Source of the DNA: an uncultured Blautia sp.
Lineage (GTDB): Bacteria > Bacillota > Clostridia > Lachnospirales > Lachnospiraceae
DNA length: 47,827 bases
Direction of reading: 5' to 3'
NCBI GenBank assembly: GCA_934424575.1
Contig: CAKRXU010000019.1
Span: 1-47,827 of the forward strand
Shown: positions 32,935 to 41,370 of the stretch, one piece after another
How positions within the stretch are numbered: the first letter of the stretch is position 1
Layout of the letters: each line of letters starts with the position of its first letter
Program-made: the position numbers and the translations under genes
Notes under the pieces: model-generated
Database searches by the model: none
What the model was told of the DNA's origin: nothing
What the model saw: the letters and a program-made list of their open reading frames with translations, nothing else

Positions 32935-34119
32935 ATGAACGAATTACAGTTAAAATACGGATGCAACCCGAACCAGAAACCTTCCAGGATCTACATGGAG
33001 GACGGAAGTGAGCTTCCGATCAAAGTTCATTCAGGAAGACCTGGATATATCAACTTCCTCGATGCATTCAATGGCTGGCAGCTTGTACGTGACCTCAAGA
33101 AAGCAACAGGACTTCCGGCAGCAACTTCTTTCAAGCATGTTTCTCCTGCAGGTGCAGCAGTCGGACTTCCGCTGACAGAAACACTTGCAAAGATCTACTG
33201 GGTAGATGATATGAACTGGAAAGAATTTTCCCCGCTTGCCTGCGCTTATGCAAGAGCGAGAGGCGCAGACCGTATGTCTTCTTTCGGTGATTTTATTTCT
33301 CTTTCTGATGTCTGCGACAAAGACACAGCAATGCTGATCAAGAGAGAAGTTTCCGATGGCGTGATCGCACCGGGTTACACTGAGGAAGCCCTTGAGATCC
33401 TCAAACAGAAGAAAAAAGGCAACTACAACGTGATCGAGATCGATCCGGATTATGTACCGGCTCCACTGGAACACAAGCAGGTATATGGTGTGACTTTCGA
33501 ACAGGGACGTCAGGAGCTTGCAATCGATGACGAGCTGATCTCCAACATCGTAACCGAGAGCAAAGAACTTACAGAAGAAGCAAAGCGCGACCTCAAAGTT
33601 TCTCTGATCATCCTGAAATATACACAGTCCAACTCCGTATGCTTTGTCAAGGACGGACAGGCGATCGGTGTCGGCGCAGGACAGCAGTCCCGTGTACACT
33701 GCACCAGACTTGCAGGACAGAAGGCAGATAACTGGTTCCTCCGTCAGAGCCCGCAGGTTCTTTCACTTCCATTCAAAGATACCATCAGCAGAGCAGAGCG
33801 CGACAATGCGATCGATGTTTATATCGGCGACGAATACATGGATGTTCTGGCAGACGGAGCATGGGAGAACGTATTCACAGAGAAGCCGGCAGTCTTCACA
33901 AAAGAAGAGAAGCGTGCATGGCTCGATCAGCTTACCGATGTAACGCTCGGATCTGATGCATTCTTCCCGTTCAGTGATAACATCGAACGCGCACATAAGA
34001 GCGGCGTGAAATTTATCGCACAGCCAGGTGGCTCTGTGAGAGATGACGCAGTGATCGAAACATGTAACAAATATGGAATGACAATGGCGTTCACAGGAAT
34101 TCGTCTGTTCCACCACTAA
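32935..34119 (+). CDS. purH: AICAR transformylase, stand-alone
   Basis: Transfers formyl from 10-formyltetrahydrofolate to AICAR (ZMP), giving FAICAR. The 394-residue protein corresponds to the C-terminal domain of PurH only: catalytic Lys67-His68 (TSFKHVSPAG), RGADRMSSFGDFISLSD, and the C-terminal FPFSDNIERAHKSGVKFI and QPGGSVRDD. The N-terminal cyclohydrolase domain is absent and is supplied by the preceding gene. CGGAGG precedes the ATG. Its substrate is the riboswitch ligand. Confidence 0.93.
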   Translation: MNELQLKYGCNPNQKPSRIYMEDGSELPIKVHSGRPGYINFLDAFNGWQLVRDLKKATGLPAATSFKHVSPAGAAVGLPLTETLAKIYWVDDMNWKEFSPLACAYARARGADRMSSFGDFISLSDVCDKDTAMLIKREVSDGVIAPGYTEEALEILKQKKKGNYNVIEIDPDYVPAPLEHKQVYGVTFEQGRQELAIDDELISNIVTESKELTEEAKRDLKVSLIILKYTQSNSVCFVKDGQAIGVGAGQQSRVHCTRLAGQKADNWFLRQSPQVLSLPFKDTISRAERDNAIDVYIGDEYMDVLADGAWENVFTEKPAVFTKEEKRAWLDQLTDVTLGSDAFFPFSDNIERAHKSGVKFIAQPGGSVRDDAVIETCNKYGMTMAFTGIRLFHH

Positions 34120-34157
34120 GAATAAAGAACAGGTCTGAAATATAAATTTCAGATACA

Positions 34158-34209
34158 GCAGAGGAAACTTTGGTTCGGGAAATCCCATCAAAGTTTCCTC
34201 TGCTTTTTT
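34158..34209 (+). terminator. Terminator of the purine unit
   Basis: Perfect 15-bp stem GCAGAGGAAACTTTG (34158-34172) with CAAAGTTTCCTCTGC (34189-34203), then six T. Confidence 0.95.
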
Positions 34210-34245
34210 GTATAGATAATATCTGACAGATAAAGAATTACAGAC

Positions 34246-34276
34246 AAAAAAAGAACCAGGACTAAATCCTGATTCT
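34246..34276 (-). terminator. tRNA-Gly terminator
   Basis: On the minus strand, AGAATCAGGA pairs with TCCTGGTTCT (one U-G pair) and is followed by seven T. It lies just after the tRNA-Gly 3' end. Confidence 0.88.
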
Positions 34277-34280
34277 TAAG

Positions 34281-34353
34281 AGCGATAGACGGGGCTCGAA
34301 CCCGCGGTCTCGACCTTGGCAAGGTCGCGCGTTACCAACTACGCCACTATCGC
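34281..34353 (-). tRNA. tRNA-Gly (anticodon GCC), copy 2
   Basis: Reverse complement is identical to 1591-1663: acceptor GCGATAG/CTATCGC, anticodon loop TTGCCAA. It stands alone with its own promoter (34402-34430) and terminator. CCA is not encoded. Confidence 0.96.
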
Positions 34354-34401
34354 ATGTGTTCTGTTTGGAAGTCTTATTTGTTTTCCTCAGCGACAAGACA
34401 T

Positions 34402-34430
34402 ACTATACCAGATGAATTTGTATTTGTCAA
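34402..34430 (-). promoter_or_regulatory. Promoter of tRNA-Gly copy 2
   Basis: On the minus strand TTGACA (34430-34425), 17-base spacer, TATAGT (34407-34402). Confidence 0.88.
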
Positions 34431-34507
34431 ATGTTTTTTTGAAAAAAATTAAAAAAATTTCAAAAATATTTTCCGGCATAAAAAACGGTGAAAATTTTGT
34501 GTAAATT

Positions 34508-34536
34508 TTGAAATCACGAAGTTCATGTGCTACAAT
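34508..34536 (+). promoter_or_regulatory. Promoter of the SH3/3D protein
   Basis: TTGAAA (34508-34513), 17-base spacer, TACAAT (34531-34536), after an A/T-rich tract (34430-34507). Confidence 0.82.
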
Positions 34537-34593
34537 ACACACAGAATCGCCGGGAGGCTGGCGAAGGTAAATCAGAAAGAGGTGACAAGATCT

Positions 34594-35664
34594 GTGAATA
34601 AGAGAACGATGACTTTTTTACTGGGGAGTGTATTGTTGTGTCATGCATCTCTGGTTTATGGCGAAGTTCCGGATTATAATACTGTAGTAGAGAATACACA
34701 GAAAGAAAATAAGACTGTGCAGATGTTTCAGACAGATGACGGCAAGGGAAATACAGTTCAGGTAGCAGCACATCAGGAGACTCTCTATGTGACCGGCAGA
34801 AAGACAGGGATCTATACGATGCCTTCTGACAGCAGTGCAGAGCTTGCAGCGGTGTCGCTCGGAGATCAGGTGGAACAGACTGCAATCTGTGACAATGGCT
34901 GGAGCAAGGTGGAAGCTGAGGCTGACGGAGAGAAAGTCATAGGTTACATACAGACACAGGCACTTAACAGCGAGAATCAGATTGTATCGATGGATGCAGA
35001 GGAGGTTGAAGTAACGTCCGACAGCAGTATTCTGGATTATCCGGGAAAGAAGGACGGAGAGGTTGTCGGGGAAGTCCTGGAACTGGACGAAGTGAAGCGT
35101 ACAGGTACCGTCAATGGCGTCTGGAGCAGGATTGAATACCAGAATGCAGATGGTACAGAGCAGGAAGGCTATATCCCGACAAGCTGCCTGGATGTCTCAG
35201 ATGGTCAGGAGAGTGCAGAAGCTTCTATAGATACGAAGAAGGATGCGGGTACACTTCATAAAAGCAGTGGGCAGGGCGTTTTTTCAGATGCACTGAAAAC
35301 AGATGAGAGTGTTACCGAACAGAATGGCGTTCAGATCGGAAAGGCAGTAGCAGCTTCATCAGATGCCAGCCTCAAAGACCTTGGTGTGTTCAAGATCACA
35401 CATTACTGCCCGTGCAGCATCTGCTGCGGGCCATATGCCAATGGAATCACTTCAACCGGTGTAACAGCGACAACAAACCATACGATCGCTGTAGACCCGT
35501 CTCAGATCCCTTACGGAAGCAAGGTTGTGATCAATGGACAGGTTTACGTAGCAGAAGACTGCGGCGGTGCGATCAAGACAAACTGCATTGACATTTATGT
35601 GGCAACACATGCAGAGGGAGAGGCAAAGGGCGTTTACTACACCGAAGTTTATCTTATTCAGTAA
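34594..35664 (+). CDS. Secreted SH3- and 3D-domain protein
   Basis: A 356-residue exported protein with a signal peptide (MNKRTMTFLLGSVLLCHASL, cut near 23-24), two bacterial SH3-like domains (TLYVTGRKTGIYTMPSDSSA; then DSSILDYPG...GVWSRIEYQ), a low-complexity linker, and a C-terminal 3D domain. The three Asp motifs AVDPSQIPYGS, AEDCGGAI and CIDIYVATH are all present with the preceding HYCPCSICCG. 3D domains resemble the catalytic fold of MltA-type lytic transglycosylases; a role in peptidoglycan turnover is likely but not shown. I chose GTG 34594, preceded by AAAGAGGTGA; ATG 34609 is an alternative. Confidence 0.88.
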   Translation: MNKRTMTFLLGSVLLCHASLVYGEVPDYNTVVENTQKENKTVQMFQTDDGKGNTVQVAAHQETLYVTGRKTGIYTMPSDSSAELAAVSLGDQVEQTAICDNGWSKVEAEADGEKVIGYIQTQALNSENQIVSMDAEEVEVTSDSSILDYPGKKDGEVVGEVLELDEVKRTGTVNGVWSRIEYQNADGTEQEGYIPTSCLDVSDGQESAEASIDTKKDAGTLHKSSGQGVFSDALKTDESVTEQNGVQIGKAVAASSDASLKDLGVFKITHYCPCSICCGPYANGITSTGVTATTNHTIAVDPSQIPYGSKVVINGQVYVAEDCGGAIKTNCIDIYVATHAEGEAKGVYYTEVYLIQ

Positions 35665-35685
35665 ATAAATATTCTGGAACAAAAA

Positions 35686-35730
35686 ATCTCCGGCAGAACC
35701 GATTTACGGAATCCTGCCGGAGATCTTTTT
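35686..35730. terminator. Bidirectional terminator between the 3D gene and the alcohol dehydrogenase
   Basis: Perfect 11-bp stem ATCTCCGGCAG (35686-35696) with CTGCCGGAGAT (35714-35724), an inner CCG/CGG pair, and T runs on both strands. Confidence 0.92.
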
Positions 35731-35738
35731 ATAAAAAG

Positions 35739-36923
35739 TTATCTTGCCATGGTATAGATCTTTTCCATGTCTTTCATATTAAGCTGCTTGAACACGCCGA
35801 TCGTGCGGGTATCTTCATAACTGCATTTAAAAGCGAGTTCATGGATCTGCTGATCATCGAGGTCAAGTCCAAGTTCATGCAGGCTGATGGGCATCTTGAT
35901 CGAACGGAAAAAGTCCTCCATTGCTTCGATTCCTGCCAGGGCGGTCTTTTCAAAATCAAGTCCGCATGGGATATCAAATACGTTGGTTGCAAACTGTGCA
36001 AAACGCTCCGGATTTACATCGTATACATATCTTGCCCAGCTTCCCCAGATTGCTGCGAGACCGGCACCGTGAGTGACATCATAGAGCCCGCCAAGCTCAT
36101 GCTCAAGCTGGTGACATGCCCAGTCGCCGCCGCCGGTTCCACAGCCGGTCAGACCATTGTGAGAGAGGCTTCCTGCCCACATGATCTCTGCGCGGGCAGT
36201 GTAGTTGTCAGGTTCCTTCATAAGGATACGTGCATTGTAGATGACGGTCTGCATCAGAGATTCACTGATGCTGTCTGTGATCTCCATAGTCTCGATATTG
36301 ACGAAATAACGCTCCATGGTGTGCATGAGGATATCCACACAGCCGCTCTCCGTCTGATACTGCGGAAGACTGTAGGTAAGTCTCGGGTTCATCAGAGCAA
36401 ATTTCGGACGGCAGAGATCGCATTTGGCAGCACCTCGTTTCAGCCATCCATCCTCATTGGTGATGACAGAGGAATTACTCATCTCACTTCCGGAAGCTGC
36501 AATGGTAGGGATGACGCCGATCGGAAGACAGGCAGTCGGAACTTCTGTCTTGAGATAAAAATTCCAGACATCTGTCCATGGATTAGCAACGCCGTAGCCG
36601 ATCGCTTTGGAAGAGTCAATAACACTTCCACCGCCGACAGCGAGAATGAAATCTACGTTTTCTTTCTTACAGAGTTCGATACCCTCACGTACTTTGGAAA
36701 GACGCGGGTTTGGGACAACGCCGCCCAGGGTAACGAAATCAATGCCGGCATCAGTAAGACATCCGGAAACTTCGTCGATCAGCCCGGAAGCAACGGCACT
36801 TTTGCCGCCGTAATGGATCAGAACTTTGTGACAGTTCTCTTTCTTCAGAATATCACCGATCTGCAAATGAGAATCTTTACCAAAAATAACCTTTGTAGGG
36901 GCAAAATATTCAAAACTGCGCAT
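35739..36923 (-). CDS. Iron-containing alcohol dehydrogenase (butanol dehydrogenase/YqhD-like)
   Basis: NAD(P)H-dependent reduction of aldehydes to alcohols in fermentation. The 394-residue protein starts with FEYFAPTKVIFGKDS, has the nucleotide-binding AVGGGSVIDSSKAIG and the metal ligands Asp197 and His201 (CVDILMH), His271 and His285 (YDVTHGAGL), spaced as in E. coli YqhD. The substrate cannot be told; relatives act on butanal or other C3-C6 aldehydes. Shine-Dalgarno AAGGAG precedes the ATG. Monocistronic, closed by the terminator at 35686-35730; no clear promoter was seen in its A/T-rich upstream region. Confidence 0.92.
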   Translation of the reverse strand: MRSFEYFAPTKVIFGKDSHLQIGDILKKENCHKVLIHYGGKSAVASGLIDEVSGCLTDAGIDFVTLGGVVPNPRLSKVREGIELCKKENVDFILAVGGGSVIDSSKAIGYGVANPWTDVWNFYLKTEVPTACLPIGVIPTIAASGSEMSNSSVITNEDGWLKRGAAKCDLCRPKFALMNPRLTYSLPQYQTESGCVDILMHTMERYFVNIETMEITDSISESLMQTVIYNARILMKEPDNYTARAEIMWAGSLSHNGLTGCGTGGGDWACHQLEHELGGLYDVTHGAGLAAIWGSWARYVYDVNPERFAQFATNVFDIPCGLDFEKTALAGIEAMEDFFRSIKMPISLHELGLDLDDQQIHELAFKCSYEDTRTIGVFKQLNMKDMEKIYTMAR

Positions 36924-37058
36924 AATAGTTACTCCTTATATACATTTAAAATAAATGACAAATTTAGAAACAACATAAATATAACATAATTGTAAAGAGA
37001 AATACACAAAAAATTTTGGATTTTTCAATGCCCTGCCAGGAATGAAACGAAAACATTC

Positions 37059-37087
37059 TGGACATTTCTTCTCTGGTGTAATATTAT
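37059..37087 (+). promoter_or_regulatory. Promoter of the trxB-trxA unit
   Basis: TGGACA (37059-37064), 17-base spacer, TATTAT (37082-37087), ahead of AGGCAGGTGATAAA and the ATG at 37114. Confidence 0.68.
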
Positions 37088-37113
37088 AAAATAACAAAAA
37101 GGCAGGTGATAAA

Positions 37114-38016
37114 ATGGAAAATATAGTGATCATCGGTGCAGGTCCCGCCGGTATCTCAGCCGCTCTGTACGCCGCAAGGGGAAACATGAATCCGCTTGTC
37201 ATCAACAACGGCATCGGAGCACTGGAAAAGGCGGAGAAGATCGAGAATTATTATGGACTGGAACAGCCGCTTTCCGGTAAGGAACTCTACGAGAGAGGGA
37301 TATCTCAGGCAGAAGCTCTGGGAGTGCGTATCCTGGATGCAGAGGTCCTTGGGATCAGTGGTTTTGATACATTTACTGTCAAGACGACAGCAGGCGATTT
37401 TGACACAGTCAGCGTGATCCTGGCGACAGGAGGGAAGCGCAGTGCCCCGAAGATTCCGGGACTTAAGGAGTTTGAGGGAAGAGGTGTCAGCTACTGCGCG
37501 GTCTGTGATGCCTTTTTTTACAGAGGAAAGGAAGTTGCCGTTGTCGGAAACGGTGATTTTGCTCTTCATGAAGCAGAGGAACTTCGGAATGTCACGCAGG
37601 ATGTGACCATCTATACGGATGGGAAGGAACCGGAATTTTCCAGAGAACATCCAATCGCAGTCAACACAATGAAGATCCAGGCGATCGAAGGCGATGACAA
37701 GGTTTCCGGACTTCTGATGCAGAGTGATACAGCTGCACAGGATGCGGAAGCATCAGAGAACTCTTTTTATCCTGCGGATGGTGTCTTTGTGGCACTCGGC
37801 ACGGCAGGAAGCACAGAGATCGCCAGACAGATGGGAGCAGAGATCACCGACAAGGGAAATATCAAAACCGACGAAGAGATGGCGACGACGATCCCGGGAC
37901 TTTTTGCCGCAGGAGACTGCACAGGCGGACTTCTCCAGGTGTCCAAGGCCGTTTACGAAGGCAGCATGGCAGCCATCAGCGCCGGCAAATATGTCCGGCA
38001 CAAAAAGGTATCATAA
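37114..38016 (+). CDS. trxB: Thioredoxin reductase-like flavoprotein without the HRRxxxR motif
   Basis: Low-molecular-weight TrxB fold, 300 residues: FAD motif IGAGPAGISAALYAARG, redox-active Cys128 and Cys131 (YCAVCDAFF), second Rossmann motif VVGNGDFALHEAEEL, FAD motif GLFAAGDCTGG. The HRRxxxR sequence that binds the 2'-phosphate of NADPH in E. coli TrxB is absent (here IYTDGKEPEFSREH). The natural reductant may therefore be NADH or reduced ferredoxin, as in the ferredoxin-dependent reductases (FFTR) of Clostridium. trxA follows 51 bases downstream, so it is the physiological partner. Confidence 0.87.
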   Translation: MENIVIIGAGPAGISAALYAARGNMNPLVINNGIGALEKAEKIENYYGLEQPLSGKELYERGISQAEALGVRILDAEVLGISGFDTFTVKTTAGDFDTVSVILATGGKRSAPKIPGLKEFEGRGVSYCAVCDAFFYRGKEVAVVGNGDFALHEAEELRNVTQDVTIYTDGKEPEFSREHPIAVNTMKIQAIEGDDKVSGLLMQSDTAAQDAEASENSFYPADGVFVALGTAGSTEIARQMGAEITDKGNIKTDEEMATTIPGLFAAGDCTGGLLQVSKAVYEGSMAAISAGKYVRHKKVS

Positions 38017-38067
38017 ATAAAAATCAAGAAACACTAATCGTGGATCAAATATTAAGGAGGAAGCATT

Positions 38068-38370
38068 ATGGCAAAAACAATTACAGCAGAGAATTTTGAG
38101 CAGGAAGTTCTTAAGTCAGAGAAACCGGTATTACTGGATTTCTGGGCAACATGGTGTGGACCGTGCATGCGTCAGGGTCCGATCGTTGAGGAACTGGCAG
38201 AGGAAGGATACTGCGTAGGCAAGATCGATGTTGACCAGCAGCCTGGTCTCGCACAGCAGTTCCGTATCATGAGCATCCCGACACTTCTGATCTTTAAGGA
38301 TGGTAAGGAAGCAGAGCGTCTGGTTGGTCTGACTCCAAAAGCTGCGATCAAGGAACTTCTGGACAAATAA
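38068..38370 (+). CDS. trxA: Thioredoxin
   Basis: 100-residue thioredoxin with the active site WCGPC (Cys30, Cys33) and the cis-Pro in MSIPTLLIF. A Met follows the CGPC motif, where most thioredoxins have Lys or Arg. It keeps enzymes reduced using the reductase encoded just upstream. AGGAGGAAG precedes the ATG. Second gene of the trxB-trxA unit and probably co-transcribed with the radical SAM gene, 24 bases on. Confidence 0.96.
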   Translation: MAKTITAENFEQEVLKSEKPVLLDFWATWCGPCMRQGPIVEELAEEGYCVGKIDVDQQPGLAQQFRIMSIPTLLIFKDGKEAERLVGLTPKAAIKELLDK

Positions 38371-38394
38371 GGTCCGGGAAGGTTTATAAGATTT

Positions 38395-40059
38395 ATGAAA
38401 ATATTACTGGCAGCATGTAATGCGAAATATATTCATTCAAATCTTGCAGTATACGATCTCAGGGCATATGCATCCGCTTATCAGGAGCATATTCTCCTGG
38501 GAGAATATACGATCAATCAGACAAAAGACGAGATTTTGAAGGATATTTATTTAAGTGGAGCAGATGTAGTCTGCTTTTCCTGCTATATATGGAACATTTC
38601 TTTCGTCAGAGACCTGCTTGAGGATCTTCACAAGATCCTTCCGGATGTAAAATTCTGGACGGGAGGTCCGGAGGTTTCCTTCGATGCGGAAGCCTTTCTT
38701 CGGAGGACTCCGCAGGTGACCGGCGTCATGGTCGGTGAGGGCGAAAAGACGTTCCTCGAGCTTGTGCGTTATTATGTGGACGGCGTGGGAAGCTTATCTG
38801 AGATTCCAGGGATCGCTTATCGTGACGGAGAGGAGATCCATCACAATGGATGGAGGGAGCTTACGGATTTAAGTGAGATTCCTTTTGTATATGAACATCT
38901 GGAGGACTTTGAGAACAAGATCATTTATTATGAGAGCAGCAGGGGATGTCCTTTTTCCTGCAGTTATTGTCTTTCTTCTATTGATAAGAAGCTCAGATTC
39001 CGTGATCTTGAACTGGTCAAGAAAGAATTACAGTTTTTCCTGGATCACAGGGTGCCTCAGGTCAAGTTTGTAGACCGCACGTTTAACTGTAAGCATGAGC
39101 ACGCAATGACGATCTGGAAATATATCCTGGAGCATGACAATGGGATCACGAATTTCCATTTTGAAGTTTCGGCAGACCTTCTCCGGGACGAAGAAATGCA
39201 GCTTATGAGTAAGATGCGTCCCGGACTTATCCAGCTTGAGATCGGTGTACAGTCTACAAATCTGGACACCATTCATGCGATCCACAGACATATGGATCTT
39301 GATAAATTAGAGAGATGTGTTGCGAAGGTGCACAGCTTTGGAAACATCCACCAGCACCTTGATCTGATCGCAGGACTTCCGTATGAAGATTATGACACCT
39401 TCCACCGTTCTTTTAATGATGTATACAGGATGAAACCGGATCAGCTCCAGCTTGGTTTCCTCAAGGTGCTCAAGGGTTCCCTGATGGAAAAAGAAGCAGA
39501 GAAATACGGGATCATGCATAAAGAAAAAGAACCATACGAAGTGCTTTCTACTAACTGGCTCTCCTACAGGGAGGTCCTGAGACTTAAGATGGTAGAGAGT
39601 ATGGTGGAAGTTTATTACAACAGCGGACAGTTCCAGAACACACTGGAATATCTGGTGCCGCAGTTTGCGGATGCGTTTACCTTTTATGAGAAGCTGGGAG
39701 CTTTTTATGAGAAAAAAGGCTACAGCGAGATCTCACATTCAAGGATGCGCCGCTATGAGATCCTGCTGGAATTTCTCCGTGAGGAAACAGATCTCGATGC
39801 GGATGTGGCAGCACAGCATATGCTCTATGATCTGTACTTAAGAGAAAAACTTAAGAAGCGCCCTTCGTTTGCAGCAGATCAGAAACCATACGAAAGTGCT
39901 GTATGGACTTACCGTAAGAAACATAAGATTTCAAAGACAGCTCACATAGAAGTTTTCCCGGATGGGACAACAATTCTGTTCGATTATGAAAACAGGAATC
40001 CACTGTCCAATAATGCGCACACAGAAACGACAGAGCTGGATTTGGACAACGTAGAATGA
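38395..40059 (+). CDS. B12-binding-domain radical SAM protein (DUF4080)
   Basis: A 554-residue radical SAM enzyme: N-terminal cobalamin-binding-like Rossmann domain (about 1-135; ADVVCFSCYIWN, WTGGPEVSFDAE), the [4Fe-4S] motif with Cys185, Cys189 and Cys192 (CPFSCSYC), an elongated SAM barrel (LIQLEIGVQSTN), and a C-terminal DUF4080 domain (about 380-554). The His in DxHxxG used for B12 ligation in true cobalamin enzymes is not evident, so B12 binding is uncertain. The substrate is unknown. GGGAAGG precedes the ATG. It sits in a run with trxB-trxA, a membrane micro-ORF and trmL. Confidence 0.9.
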   Translation: MKILLAACNAKYIHSNLAVYDLRAYASAYQEHILLGEYTINQTKDEILKDIYLSGADVVCFSCYIWNISFVRDLLEDLHKILPDVKFWTGGPEVSFDAEAFLRRTPQVTGVMVGEGEKTFLELVRYYVDGVGSLSEIPGIAYRDGEEIHHNGWRELTDLSEIPFVYEHLEDFENKIIYYESSRGCPFSCSYCLSSIDKKLRFRDLELVKKELQFFLDHRVPQVKFVDRTFNCKHEHAMTIWKYILEHDNGITNFHFEVSADLLRDEEMQLMSKMRPGLIQLEIGVQSTNLDTIHAIHRHMDLDKLERCVAKVHSFGNIHQHLDLIAGLPYEDYDTFHRSFNDVYRMKPDQLQLGFLKVLKGSLMEKEAEKYGIMHKEKEPYEVLSTNWLSYREVLRLKMVESMVEVYYNSGQFQNTLEYLVPQFADAFTFYEKLGAFYEKKGYSEISHSRMRRYEILLEFLREETDLDADVAAQHMLYDLYLREKLKKRPSFAADQKPYESAVWTYRKKHKISKTAHIEVFPDGTTILFDYENRNPLSNNAHTETTELDLDNVE

Positions 40060-40069
40060 GGTGATGGAA

Positions 40070-40174
40070 ATGGGAATGTTTGACCCGAAAAAAAGAAAAA
40101 TATTTGCTGCAGTGATCGCAGTCATTCTTGTTCTTGCCATGGTAGTTCCAAGTGTTCTCTCCATTCTTTTATAA
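40070..40174 (+). CDS. 34-residue single-helix membrane micro-protein
   Basis: MGMFDPKKRKIFAAVIAVIL continues into VLAMVVPSVLSILL: a charged start, then one transmembrane helix. GAGGTG lies 6 bases before the ATG, and the stop of the radical SAM gene is 10 bases upstream, so it is in a translated operon setting. ATG 40064 and 40076 are alternative in-frame starts. It is too short to assign; function unknown. Confidence 0.6.
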   Translation: MGMFDPKKRKIFAAVIAVILVLAMVVPSVLSILL

Positions 40175-40201
40175 TGAGTACAGGAAACGGAGGATGAACA
40201 T

Positions 40202-40828
40202 ATGAAACTGGGGCAGCAGGCAATGGAAGCGCTTAAGAGCCAGATCGACGGTGCGCTTGAGCTGGGAGATGATCTGGTCGTTGCGGGCGTGATCGCAATT
40301 GAAGGAACACAGATCCTGATCGAGCAAGAAAAAGAAAAGCTTCTTGGATATTTTTCAGATGGATTTCTCTGGAATGCCGCCCGTACACTGGAGAAGTGCA
40401 GGGCACCGGAGATGGCTTTTGAGATTTTTAAGGAGGATATCCATGCCAGATATGATCTCGGCACAGGCGGTGTTCTGAGCGGTCTGTGGAAGATGACGGA
40501 AGCTTCCGGAACGGGACTTCGTGCAGATCTTCGCAGGATCCCGGTCCGCCAGGAAACGATAGAGATCTGTGAGAGACTGGATGTAAATCCCTACAAGCTG
40601 CTGTCAGAAGGAGCTGTCCTTCTGGGATGTGCAGATGGAGAGAAGATCGTACAGGAATTCCTTCACAGGCAGATCCCGGCGGCAGTGATCGGAAAGGCAG
40701 TTGAGGGAAACGACCGGCTTCTGTACAGCGGTGAGCTGACCCGCTATCTGGAACGCCCTTCTCAGGATGAACTGACAAGATTTTCCTGGGGCGAGAAATG
40801 GAGAAAGGATAAGAAATGGCAAGACTGA
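40202..40828 (+). CDS. AIR synthase-related (HypE-like) protein, N-terminal domain missing
   Basis: A 208-residue protein. Residues about 85-200 match the C-terminal AIRS_C domain of HypE/PurM-type proteins (DLGTGGVLSGLWKMTEASGT, RIPVRQETIEICERLDVNPYKLLSEG). The usual N-terminal ATP-binding domain (about 150 residues in HypE) is not present; in its place are about 85 residues without a recognised fold. It may bind a ligand or act on another protein; HypE itself dehydrates a thiocarboxamide in hydrogenase maturation, but no hyp genes are nearby. GGAGG precedes the ATG. Its last 13 bases overlap the start of trmL, so the two are translationally coupled. Confidence 0.8.
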   Translation: MKLGQQAMEALKSQIDGALELGDDLVVAGVIAIEGTQILIEQEKEKLLGYFSDGFLWNAARTLEKCRAPEMAFEIFKEDIHARYDLGTGGVLSGLWKMTEASGTGLRADLRRIPVRQETIEICERLDVNPYKLLSEGAVLLGCADGEKIVQEFLHRQIPAAVIGKAVEGNDRLLYSGELTRYLERPSQDELTRFSWGEKWRKDKKWQD

Positions 40829-41316
40829 ATATCGTACTGCATGAGCCGGAAATACCGGCAAACACAGGTAACATTGGAAGAACCTGCGTGGCGACAGGGA
40901 CAAGGCTTCACCTGATCGAGCCGCTGGGGTTCAGCCTGAGTGAAAAAGCGATCAAACGTGCCGGGATGGACTACTGGAAGGATCTGGATGTGACCACCTA
41001 TCTGGATTACGAAGAATTCCTTGAGAAAAATCCCGGAGCAAAAATCTACTATGCGACAACCAAAGGACTTCAGACTTATACAGATGTCAGGTTTGAGGAC
41101 GACTGTTACATCATGTTCGGTAAAGAAAGTGCAGGTATCCCGGAGGAGATCCTTATGAAACATAAGGAAAACTGCATCCGTATTCCAATGATCAATGACA
41201 TCCGTTCACTGAATCTGAGCAATTCAGTAGCAATCGTTCTGTATGAGGCACTGCGTCAGAATAACTTTGACCACATGCAGCTCCAGGGAGAACTGCATGA
41301 TCATAAATGGGAATAA
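40816..41316 (+). CDS. trmL: tRNA (cytidine/uridine-34-2'-O)-methyltransferase TrmL
   Basis: SPOUT methyltransferase that modifies the wobble base of some tRNAs-Leu. The 166-residue protein has the full length and the knot motifs EPEIPANTGNIGRTC, GKESAGIP and NLSNSVAIVLYEALRQ. AAAGGATA precedes the ATG. The start overlaps the preceding gene by 13 bases. Confidence 0.94.
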   Translation: MARLNIVLHEPEIPANTGNIGRTCVATGTRLHLIEPLGFSLSEKAIKRAGMDYWKDLDVTTYLDYEEFLEKNPGAKIYYATTKGLQTYTDVRFEDDCYIMFGKESAGIPEEILMKHKENCIRIPMINDIRSLNLSNSVAIVLYEALRQNNFDHMQLQGELHDHKWE

Positions 41317-41370
41317 ATTCCCGCTAAAACTAAATAAAGCTGCACTGCTGATCGAAAAGGAGGGATCTGC

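Noticed and set aside
35841..36989. A 382-codon plus-strand open frame
   Set aside because: Antisense to the iron alcohol dehydrogenase, whose metal ligands are intact; no ribosome site.
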